Source: Oscillospiraceae bacterium
Lineage (GTDB): Bacteria > Bacillota > Clostridia > Oscillospirales > Oscillospiraceae
Assembly (NCBI GenBank): GCA_009776905.1
Contig: WRMX01000140.1
Location: forward strand, 1 to 5,844
DNA length: 5,844 nucleotides
Reading direction: 5' to 3'
Both the position numbers and the translations under genes were made by a program. The stretch's first letter is position 1. Each line of letters starts with the position of its first letter. The notes beneath the pieces were generated by a model, which made no database searches, was not told the DNA's origin, and saw nothing but the letters and a program-made list of their open reading frames with translations. Positions 1 through 5,419 of this stretch are shown one piece after another.

Positions 1-174
1 GATTCACCATGTTTGCGCAAATAGGATACTTGCCGCGCACCCACAGTTTTGATATCCACTGAATACCTATCGGCTTCCCTGGCCGTCTTGTTTGCCGCGC
101 TGCCATTCGTTTTTGCCGCGACATCCCCGACGACCTCGCCCGACGCCGCCCGAGCGCCATTGCCCGGTCAACAT
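1..174 (-). CDS. 5' end of a leftward gene, apparently frame-shifted; possible GyrI-like domain protein
   Basis: An ATG (174-172) follows a strong Shine-Dalgarno AGGAGG (184-179, four bases away) and a good promoter. The ATG frame becomes Arg/Gly-rich and stops after about 35 codons. The frame one base over, open from 167 to the window edge, looks much more like protein: an Ala/Asn/Thr/Gly-rich start, then RYSVDIKTVGARQVSYLRKH. Dropping one G from the GGG at 165-163 joins them into MLTGNGARAASGEVV and onward. The later segment resembles the opening strand of GyrI-like/AraC effector-binding domains (pattern: Y-V-I-K-x-x-A-R-x-V-x-Y-L-R-x-x-G). That resemblance is from memory and tentative. The flexible leader matches the style of the enzymes at the right end of the window. 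The indel may be a sequencing error or a real lesion; most of the gene lies outside the window. Confidence 0.4.
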
Positions 175-178
175 CGAA

Positions 179-184
179 CCTCCT
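179..184 (-). promoter_or_regulatory. Shine-Dalgarno site of the left-edge gene
   Basis: AGGAGG on the minus strand lies four bases before ATG 174 and seven before an in-frame TTG at 171. It is the strongest ribosome-binding site in this part of the window. It supports a real gene start here even though the frame downstream looks damaged. Confidence 0.55.
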
Positions 185-239
185 GTATTGCAAGAAATTA
201 TTTAGTTAGCTTTCTGTATCGCTTTTATTCTTCATCGGA

Positions 240-268
240 ACTTTACACCAAACCCGCAGCCTTGTCAA
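240..268 (-). promoter_or_regulatory. Sigma-A-type promoter of the left-edge gene
   Basis: On the minus strand TTGACA (268-263) is a perfect -35 box. After a 17-bp spacer comes TAAAGT (245-240), which matches four of six bases of the -10 consensus. Transcription would begin near 233 and leave a leader of about 60 bases before the ATG at 174. The -35 box sits two bases from the end of an A-tract repeat array, so the array is placed where an UP element or activator sites would be. Confidence 0.6.
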
Positions 269-270
269 TA

Positions 271-345
271 GCTATTTTTTCGAGCTATTTTTTCGTAAGT
301 GCTATTTTTTCGTAAATGCTATTTTTTCGCACGTGTTATTTTTCG
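271..345. repeat. Five copies of a CGAAAAAATAGC motif, mostly at 17-bp spacing
   Basis: Read on the plus strand, the motif GCTATTTTTTCG begins at 271, 284, 301 and 318. A variant, GTTATTTTTCG, begins at 335. The last four copies are spaced exactly 17 bp apart, and the copy nearest the promoter is spaced 13 bp. On the minus strand these are A6 tracts ending directly upstream of the TTGACA box. They may be regulator binding sites or an UP-like element; simple slippage expansion is the alternative. Spacing of 17 bp is not a whole number of helical turns, so this is not a classical phased bend. Confidence 0.75.
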
Positions 346-452
346 CAGCTTGTTCCGCCATGCTCATTAATGCTTGACTGGTAACGGGTAATGCAAACCT
401 CGAGGTTTCATCGTTGGACGCACCTACGCGGAAGTCGAAGGTCAGGAGGCGG

Positions 453-632
453 TTAATAATCCAACAAACAGCCTTCCTTGTAGGACTCATATAGATATTC
501 CGGGGACATATAGTAGACGGCAATATTGTAATCGTCAATTTTTGGCGCCAGCCATGATGAATATACCTCATGAAGCGTGTCCACCGCATTCCCGCCAACA
601 GCTTTTATCAATCTGCTGTAAACCTTGCCCAT
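453..632 (-). CDS. Unrecognised 59-aa reading frame, probably the C-terminal remnant of a truncated gene
   Basis: Translation from ATG 632 gives MGKVYSRLIKAVGGNAVDTL, then a Tyr-rich, acidic end that includes YYMSPEYLYES and finishes LLDY-stop at 455-453. Composition is balanced and resembles a folded protein: hydrophobic and charged residues alternate, with no Arg or Pro runs. No Shine-Dalgarno precedes the ATG. The same frame stays protein-like for at least eight residues upstream (DVDPLALD), almost to the stop of the SLH gene at 664, so the ATG is probably an internal Met. Codons such as TTA, TTG, CTA, AGA and ATA are commoner than in the neighbouring GC-rich genes. The simplest reading is a 3' fragment of a gene whose front was replaced. 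A genuine small protein made by read-through from the SLH gene, 31 bases upstream, is possible. I do not recognise the family. Confidence 0.4.
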   Translation of the reverse strand: MGKVYSRLIKAVGGNAVDTLHEVYSSWLAPKIDDYNIAVYYMSPEYLYESYKEGCLLDY

Positions 633-663
633 GTCTAAAGCCAGGGGGTCTACGTCACTTCTG

Positions 664-2823
664 CTAATTCCCCGACAGCGTAAACGTCTTGCGAGCGCTG
701 TCGTCCATCATGCGCGTCAAAATCACGGCGACATCGCGGCGGACGATGTTCGTGTCCGGCCTGAAATTGTGCGCCGCATCGGACCCCTCGACGATGCCCG
801 CGCGATAAAGCTTGTAAATCGCGGCAGCCTGCGGATGCTCCATATCGATATCCGGAATCGCGCCATTCGCCACCTGGTTGATCACAGTGAACGCCTCGTT
901 CGGCAGCGCGGCCGCAAAAATCTCGATATACCCCGCGCGCGTGGCCACATCGCCCCACTCGTAATCCGCGTTGATGATCTTCAACGCCTTGCAATAATCA
1001 ACATAAGTCTGATACCAAGGATCGGGGGCATCGGCATTCGTCAGGGAGATGTCGCCCGTCGTATAGAGCTGATGCATGCAAGCCGCCAGCTTCACCGCCT
1101 CGGCATATGTCAGAAACTCCGCAGGCGCGAACGTAGTTGGCGTCTTCCCGTTTATCAGCCCGAGCTGGCACGCGGTGCGCAAATCATTGAAATACCAGAT
1201 ATCAGCGGGGACGTCGGTGAAAGGATTGGTCCAAATCGTCTTGACAGTTATGGAAGCATTCGCAGTCGAACCGTCAGTAAAGCCGATTGCCAGCGAGTGC
1301 TTCCCGTCGGACAACGTGTCGAGATACTCGGCAAAAAGCGTGATCTTCGTCGAACTCTCCTCCGCCCTGTAGTCAGCATCCCTCATGATCGAAACGCCGT
1401 CGACCCTGACGTTCCTGAACAGCGAAAAATCCTTAGCGACGACGGTCAGCAGATTGATGCCATAGCCCCTGACGTAATTCATGTCCTCGAGCTGAATGTC
1501 AATGGCGGTATATTTCGCCCCCCACTCTATCTCCCTCTTGACGCCATTCGGCAGCAATATCGAGATTTTCGGATTCGCCCCGCTCATGTCCCATACGGCC
1601 GCGCCGCCGCCCGCCTTCCTGGCAAGCCCCTCGTTGCCGCCGTTGCGCGAAATCGGCACTGAGAGCGTGTCGACTTCCACGATTGTCCCATTGTCGCCCT
1701 GCGCGAATCCCGCCGCGCTATTGTCGACAAAGAACTCCCCTGCAACGATAATGCCTTTCAAATACACCGCAGCGCCATAACTGACAGCTGCAATCGCGTA
1801 GCTCTCCGCAGCAGTGGACTTCACCTCGCCCCCCGTCACGCACGCGACGCCACCGGGACCCATCAGCAACGCGGCTACGAGTTTTCCCTCGTCGGTTTCG
1901 CCCGACGCTGCGACGACGCCGCCCGAAACGGAAAGCACGCCCTCCGCGCAATAGACGGCGAAACCATTGTCGCCCGCAGCCAGCACGCTGCCGCCGACGA
2001 TATTGATCGTGCTTTGCACTCCATGTATTGCGATGCCGCCCAGCCCCGCAGCAGCCACGGTACCGCCTGAAACGGTGACGGACCCTTGCGAGCTCTTTAG
2101 CGCGACCCCATCGACGCTCGCGGAAGTCACGGAGCCGCCGGTCACGGTAATCAAGCCCTTTTCGCTGACGACGGCGGCAGTCTCCTCAACGCCGGTCGAA
2201 ACAATGCTGCCGCCGGATATAATAACGCTATATGCCCGGATGCAAACGGCCCCAGTCACCTTCGCGTTTTCTGAAAGCAAAACGATTCCGCCCGCATTGC
2301 TGATCGCATTGCCGACAGAAGTCACAGACGCCCATTGCGACATCGTAACAACGCCTTCTTCGACAATCGTGATAGCAAAACCCGTGCCGGCCCCGGCCTC
2401 GACCCTCCCGGTGCCGGTTATCGATATGTTCCCTTTTGAAACGTAAATCGCATAGCTGGAAGCAGACTTAATTACCCCGCCCGAAACGATTTCAAAATCC
2501 CCGGCTCCCGTAATGTTGATAGCCCTGGCGACAGCGGTGCTGTCCAGCTCCGCCTGCCAAACCACCTTTTTCCCCGCAGGAATCCTGATATTCAGCGTGT
2601 CCCTGAACGAAGCGCTGCCGATCACCGTCACGGAATCATAGTTCGCAGCCTCATCATCGAGCGCGTCCTGAATCTCCGCCTGATTGTTGTCGAGCCCGAC
2701 CCCGGTCAGCGAAACGACGTAATTCCCGGCCGCCACAGCATTAAGCGGCATCATTGATGCAAATGTCATAATCAACGCAATTACGAGCAGAGTGCTGACC
2801 ATTCGGTTACGCATTTTCTTCAT
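664..2823 (-). CDS. Secreted SLH-domain surface protein with beta-helix-like repeats and an X2-type Ig-like module
   Basis: This is a 719-residue exported protein. Residues 1-32 form a signal peptide (MKKMRNRM, a hydrophobic core, then NAVAA before GNY). Residues about 108-372 hold roughly 11 coils of 22-26 residues, each with a core such as VTVSGGTVAAAG or INIVGGSVLAAG. This is typical of right-handed beta-helices in surface and carbohydrate-binding proteins. Residues about 462-528 resemble the X2 Ig-like module (DFSLFRNVRVDGVSI, then LDTLSDGKHSLAIGFTDGS). Three SLH domains close the protein at about 533-595 (NPFTDVPADIWYFNDL), 600-645 and 655-710 (IVEGSDAAHNFRPDTNIVRR). By family knowledge, SLH domains bind pyruvylated secondary cell-wall polymers, so the protein should sit on the cell surface. 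No catalytic motif is evident, so adhesion or glycan binding is more likely than hydrolysis. ATG 2823 is chosen over an upstream TTG at 2883 because of its Shine-Dalgarno and because the signal peptide begins there. No terminator is visible after the stop. Confidence 0.9.
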   Translation of the reverse strand: MKKMRNRMVSTLLVIALIMTFASMMPLNAVAAGNYVVSLTGVGLDNNQAEIQDALDDEAANYDSVTVIGSASFRDTLNIRIPAGKKVVWQAELDSTAVARAINITGAGDFEIVSGGVIKSASSYAIYVSKGNISITGTGRVEAGAGTGFAITIVEEGVVTMSQWASVTSVGNAISNAGGIVLLSENAKVTGAVCIRAYSVIISGGSIVSTGVEETAAVVSEKGLITVTGGSVTSASVDGVALKSSQGSVTVSGGTVAAAGLGGIAIHGVQSTINIVGGSVLAAGDNGFAVYCAEGVLSVSGGVVAASGETDEGKLVAALLMGPGGVACVTGGEVKSTAAESYAIAAVSYGAAVYLKGIIVAGEFFVDNSAAGFAQGDNGTIVEVDTLSVPISRNGGNEGLARKAGGGAAVWDMSGANPKISILLPNGVKREIEWGAKYTAIDIQLEDMNYVRGYGINLLTVVAKDFSLFRNVRVDGVSIMRDADYRAEESSTKITLFAEYLDTLSDGKHSLAIGFTDGSTANASITVKTIWTNPFTDVPADIWYFNDLRTACQLGLINGKTPTTFAPAEFLTYAEAVKLAACMHQLYTTGDISLTNADAPDPWYQTYVDYCKALKIINADYEWGDVATRAGYIEIFAAALPNEAFTVINQVANGAIPDIDMEHPQAAAIYKLYRAGIVEGSDAAHNFRPDTNIVRRDVAVILTRMMDDSARKTFTLSGN

Positions 2824-2830
2824 AAAGGCA

Positions 2831-2837
2831 CCTTCTT
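2831..2837 (-). promoter_or_regulatory. Shine-Dalgarno site that decides the SLH gene start
   Basis: AAGAAGG on the minus strand lies seven bases before ATG 2823. It excludes the 20-residue upstream extension from TTG 2883, which would put a non-hydrophobic leader before the signal peptide. Confidence 0.75.
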
Positions 2838-2909
2838 TATTGTATTTTGCCGGCAATGCGAAATGGCGAGCAGCCTTTCGCAAACGCCCGGCTGAATTAT
2901 TTTTAACTT

Positions 2910-2932
2910 TTTCATCATTATATATGATGAAA
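2910..2932. promoter_or_regulatory. Inverted repeat, candidate operator over the leftward -10 box
   Basis: TTTCATCAT (2910-2918) and ATGATGAAA (2924-2932) are perfect 9-bp inverted arms around TATAT. The left half covers the -10 hexamer (2922-2917) of the leftward promoter and reaches its expected start site. That is a usual place for a repressor dimer to bind. No T-run suggests termination. The regulator is not identifiable from this sequence. Confidence 0.5.
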
Positions 2933-2945
2933 GAAAGATTTACAA
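2917..2945 (-). promoter_or_regulatory. Sigma-A-type promoter of the SLH gene
   Basis: On the minus strand TTGTAA (2945-2940), a 17-bp spacer and a consensus TATAAT (2922-2917) form a strong vegetative promoter. Transcription would begin near 2910 and give a leader of about 87 bases. Its -35 box coincides with that of the rightward promoter. Confidence 0.7.
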
Positions 2946-2968
2946 TTGCTATTATACATAAATATGAT
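2939..2968 (+). promoter_or_regulatory. Sigma-A-type promoter of the rightward operon
   Basis: TTTACA (2939-2944), an 18-bp spacer and TATGAT (2963-2968) match sigma-A consensus at five of six bases in each box. The start would be near 2975, so the repeat array forms a leader of about 280 bases. The leftward promoter uses the opposite strand of the same -35 segment. An additional promoter within or after the repeats cannot be excluded. Confidence 0.6.
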
Positions 2969-3240
2969 AAAATGATTGCTGCGCAATCATTTTAGTTCAT
3001 TTAACGTATATCGTCTTGCTCCTGCCTTCGGCAGAACCGCATGACATGATAAAGTCATTGCTGCGCAATCATTTTAGTTCATTTAATGTATATCGTCTTG
3101 CTCCTGCCTTCGGCAGAACCGCATGACATGATAAAGTCATTGCTGCGCAATCATTTTAGTTCATTTAACGTATATCGTCTTGCTCCTGCCTTCGGCAGAA
3201 CCGCATGACATGATAAAGTCATTGCTGCGCAATCATTTTA
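2964..3240. repeat. 82-bp tandem repeat array, 3.4 copies, in the operon leader
   Basis: Units start at 2964, 3046 and 3128, and a 31-base partial copy runs from 3210 to 3240. The copies are nearly identical. Visible differences are a C/T change in TTAACGTATA (T in unit 2) and AATG versus AGTC near the start of unit 1. Each full unit contains CTGCC-TTC-GGCAG (3022-3034, 3104-3116, 3186-3198) and ATTGC-TGC-GCAAT. ATGAC/GTCAT arms flank ATGATAAA at the unit junctions from 3041 on. The array breaks off three bases before the AAAGGAG of the next gene. There are no unique spacers, so it is not a CRISPR, and 82 is not a multiple of three, so it is not a coding repeat. It may be a tandemly amplified dispersed palindromic element. 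Confidence 0.9.
2968..2994. other. Perfect 12-bp hairpin at the head of the repeat array
   Basis: TAAAATGATTGC (2968-2979) and GCAATCATTTTA (2983-2994) are exact inverted arms around TGC. It overlaps the end of the rightward -10 box and the expected start site. In later units the left arm reads TAAAGTCATTGC, leaving one G-T wobble and one mismatch; there the GTCAT can instead pair with the upstream ATGAC. It could also be an operator dyad in DNA. Confidence 0.55.
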
Positions 3241-3242
3241 CG

Positions 3243-3249
3243 AAAGGAG
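3243..3249 (+). promoter_or_regulatory. Shine-Dalgarno site that decides the adenylate-ligase start
   Basis: AAAGGAG lies eight bases before ATG 3258. It rules out a longer reading frame from TTG 3180, whose first 26 codons are mostly repeat-array DNA. Confidence 0.8.
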
Positions 3250-3257
3250 CGCGATCG

Positions 3258-4577
3258 ATGATACTGGCGAACCGCTACAACTACATGGAAGAATTTCACG
3301 ACAAATCCCGCGAAGCGCTCGAAACAGCCCTGCGCACAGCGCCCGCGTACAAAAGCTTGAACACCATCGACCCCGGCCCGGGCGCTGCTCTCGACGACAG
3401 ATATGACGCCATCCCCGCGCTCACGAAACAAATCATGCGCGACCACTTCCCCGATGGCCTCGTCCCAAACTACCGCAATGTGGACGACGGCCTTCGCCGC
3501 GACGAAATAGAATACACGTTCACAAGCGGCACGACAGGCGAGCGCGTTGTCAACATCTGGGACCAGGACTGGTGGAACCGCTCCGAGGCCGCGTCCTGGA
3601 AGCTGAACGCCCACCTTGCCCGGCTGGACTATCCGCAAAAGGAAGCCAAGCTCGCAAGCTCGCTCAACGTCGGCATCAGCTGCGAAGAAGACCTGCCGAT
3701 GGAATCGCGCATCGTCGGCAATAAGCTGTATCTGAACGAAAAAATTAACCTGATACAATGGCAGCCGCGCCACTACGAGCGCATGATTCGCGAGCTCCAA
3801 AGCTTCCAACCTGTCATTCTGGAAGCGAACCCATCGCTGCTCGCTCGTCTGGCATTCTGGGCAATCGACGAGGGCATCGAGCTCTATTCTCCAAAAGCCA
3901 TTGTATTCACATACGAAGTGCCATCAAACATCCATCTCGCAGCCCTGCGAAGGGCATTCCGCGCCCCGCTCATCAGTTCATACGGCACCACGGAAACAGG
4001 TTTTGTGATGGAAGAATGCGAAATGGGCAATCTTCACCAAAACATGGATTTTTGCCGCATCGACTATTATCCCTTGAAAGACAAATACGGCGGCCCCGAA
4101 GTCGGCAAGCTCCTCGTAACGACGTTCGGCAACCCTTGGAACAGCATCATCAAGTTCGACGTCGGCGACCTTGTCCGATTACACCCAACAGGCGAATGCG
4201 AATGCGGCAGAAAGCACGGCCTGATCGCCAAGTCGATTGAGGGCAGGACGTCAAACTCCACATTCACGACAAGCGGTGGCCTTGTCACGACCATGGCGCT
4301 GGACAGAGCATTGTCGCAAATAGAAGGCCTTCGGGACTACCATCTCGAGCAAAACAGCGCAAAGTCGTATGTACTCGAAATAATGGTCGGAAGCGGCGCC
4401 ACGAACGCTGCATCGAACGCCGTTGCCGACGCCGCCCGCGCCGTGCTGGAATCCGTCTATGGACGCGATGGAACATACGAAATAAAGACACTCAAGAACA
4501 TATTGCCCGGGCAAGCGGGAAAATTCCGCCGCACGCAGGCAAATTTCGATTTTGACACAGAGGAGCTGTTCGCATGA
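3258..4577 (+). CDS. PaaK/F390-synthetase-like AMP-forming adenylate ligase
   Basis: The 439-residue product belongs to the phenylacetate-CoA ligase/coenzyme F390 synthetase branch of the ANL adenylating enzymes, and its length is normal for that branch. These enzymes activate a carboxylate with ATP and usually transfer it to CoA. Motifs in order: phosphate loop TFTSGTTG (87-94), adenine-binding SSYGTTETG (240-248), ribose-binding KFDVGDLV (299-306, Asp at 301 and 304), the hinge region IEGRTSN (327-333), and a C-terminal lysine at 422 in LPGQAGKFRR. A CECGRKHG cluster (314-321) matches the C-x-C-G-R segment common in this family. There is no signal peptide or membrane segment, so it is cytosolic. 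It is the first gene of the operon; its last four bases (ATGA) overlap the next start. A Trp-rich stretch (WDQDWW, 101-106) follows the phosphate loop. Acid substrate and acceptor are unknown, and true phenylacetate activation is not supported by any neighbour. Confidence 0.88.
   Translation: MILANRYNYMEEFHDKSREALETALRTAPAYKSLNTIDPGPGAALDDRYDAIPALTKQIMRDHFPDGLVPNYRNVDDGLRRDEIEYTFTSGTTGERVVNIWDQDWWNRSEAASWKLNAHLARLDYPQKEAKLASSLNVGISCEEDLPMESRIVGNKLYLNEKINLIQWQPRHYERMIRELQSFQPVILEANPSLLARLAFWAIDEGIELYSPKAIVFTYEVPSNIHLAALRRAFRAPLISSYGTTETGFVMEECEMGNLHQNMDFCRIDYYPLKDKYGGPEVGKLLVTTFGNPWNSIIKFDVGDLVRLHPTGECECGRKHGLIAKSIEGRTSNSTFTTSGGLVTTMALDRALSQIEGLRDYHLEQNSAKSYVLEIMVGSGATNAASNAVADAARAVLESVYGRDGTYEIKTLKNILPGQAGKFRRTQANFDFDTEELFA
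4561..4565 (+). promoter_or_regulatory. Shine-Dalgarno site of the S51-like gene inside the upstream gene
   Basis: AGGAG lies eight bases before ATG 4574, within the last codons of the adenylate-ligase gene. With the ATGA stop-start overlap it indicates translational coupling. Confidence 0.7.
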
Positions 4578-5371
4578 ACGACATAATCAACGATGCAGCC
4601 AACAACGCCAACGACTCGGCCGCCGACGCAACCGATGGCGCGACCAACGCGACCGGCGGAGCCAGCGACTCGGCCACCAGCGCCGCCAGCGCCACCAAAG
4701 GCACGCCCGCGCTCCTGCTTGCCGGAGGCCGCCCCTCAGGCGCCACAGACATGGCCCGCATGCTATCGAACGCATTCAAAGCATACAAAAACCCGAAAGT
4801 TGCATATATCGGCGCAGCAAGCGGCGACAGCTTTATGTTCTTCAAAATGATGAAATCACTATTGACAAAGGCGGGAGCGAATAAAGTCACTTTCGTGCGC
4901 CTCGCAAAAGACAAGATCGACATAAACGCGGCAAAAGCCACCCTCTCCTCCTCCGATGTGATATTCTTCTCCGGCGGCGAGGTTGAGGACGGCATAAACT
5001 GCATAAAGAAGCATCAGCTTGCCGCATTTCTGCATGATTTATATAATCAAGGGAAGCAATTCGTGGGTGTTTCCGCCGGCACGATAATGCTGGGCTCCCA
5101 CTGGGTGCGCTGGGAAGACCCCAAGGACGACTCGACCGCCGAACTTTTCGATTGCCTGGGCATCGTTCCGTTGGTGTTCGACACTCATGCGGAGGACGAA
5201 GACTGGATCGAGCTGAAGGCCGTGCTTCGGTTGCAGGGCGACGGCGCCTTGGGATATGGCCTCCCATCCGGTTGCGCGGTCGCCGCCGACAGCGAAGGCA
5301 CTCTCACGAAAATCGAAAAAGAGTACCTCGTTTTCAAAAACAGCGATGGAAAAATAGGCATCGCTGATTAA
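4574..5371 (+). CDS. Type-1 glutamine-amidotransferase-like / peptidase S51-family protein (dipeptidase E or cyanophycinase relative)
   Basis: The catalytic region (about 45-265 of 265) has the order expected for S51/PepE-like proteins: TPALLLAGG (44-52), KVAYIGAASGDS (75-86), DVIFFSGGEVEDG (128-140), the nucleophile elbow GVSAG with Ser167 (165-169), Asp182 in WEDPKD, and His205 in DTHAED. From memory, PepE uses Ser120, Asp135 and His157; the spacings here (+15 and +38) fit well. Known members cleave Asp-X dipeptides, cyanophycin or related amide bonds. The Asn-type residue usual after the Gly-Gly is replaced by Glu136-Val, so specificity may differ. Residues 4-43 are a low-complexity Ala/Asn/Asp/Thr/Ser/Gly extension, with a 12-bp repeat (CGACTCGGCC core, 4612 and 4666) in its DNA. 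No signal peptide is seen. It overlaps the ligase gene upstream by four bases and lies 48 bases before the ATP-grasp gene. A non-peptidase amidohydrolase role is possible. Confidence 0.85.
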   Translation: MNDIINDAANNANDSAADATDGATNATGGASDSATSAASATKGTPALLLAGGRPSGATDMARMLSNAFKAYKNPKVAYIGAASGDSFMFFKMMKSLLTKAGANKVTFVRLAKDKIDINAAKATLSSSDVIFFSGGEVEDGINCIKKHQLAAFLHDLYNQGKQFVGVSAGTIMLGSHWVRWEDPKDDSTAELFDCLGIVPLVFDTHAEDEDWIELKAVLRLQGDGALGYGLPSGCAVAADSEGTLTKIEKEYLVFKNSDGKIGIAD

Positions 5372-5401
5372 CCAAACCAATTCGACGGAAAAACAACCAT
5401 C

Positions 5402-5407
5402 GGAGGG
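5402..5407 (+). promoter_or_regulatory. Shine-Dalgarno site of the ATP-grasp gene
   Basis: GGAGGG lies 12 bases before ATG 5420, longer than usual. No closer start codon exists, and the next protein-like stretch without a start begins only at residue 65, so ATG 5420 remains the best start. Confidence 0.6.
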
Positions 5408-5419
5408 TAACAACACCAA

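Noticed and set aside
271..345. Spo0A boxes (TGNCGAA) in the A-tract repeats
   Set aside because: The motif shares only the CGAA core; the preceding bases (TTA, GTG, GCT) do not fit the box consistently.
395..408. Perfect 14-bp palindrome AAACCTCGAGGTTT
   Set aside because: A palindrome of this length is expected by chance roughly 0.4 times in a window this size, it has no T-run for termination, and no promoter is next to it.
302..455. Minus-strand frame after the small-ORF stop, reading NRLLTFDFRVGASNDETSRF and onward
   Set aside because: It is fairly protein-like for about 50 codons and one frame off the 59-aa frame, so it could be more of a decayed gene. It has no start or ribosome-binding site, ends in the A-tract repeats, and the evidence is too thin to annotate.
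630..670. Rho-independent terminator after the SLH gene
   Set aside because: No GC-rich stem followed by a T-run on the minus strand could be found; only a short direct repeat of TAGAC is present.
625..1662. Long plus-strand open frame (345 codons) opposite the SLH gene
   Set aside because: It is antisense to clear SLH and X2 coding sequence, rich in Arg/Ile/Pro as expected of a shadow frame, and has no Shine-Dalgarno or recognisable domain.
2964..3240. CRISPR array or integron attC-type cassette array
   Set aside because: The repeats are contiguous with no unique spacers and no open frames between them, and no cas or integrase gene is nearby.
3180..3257. Upstream extension of the adenylate ligase from TTG 3180
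   Set aside because: The extra 26 residues are encoded largely by the 82-bp repeat array, and the proper ribosome-binding site precedes ATG 3258.
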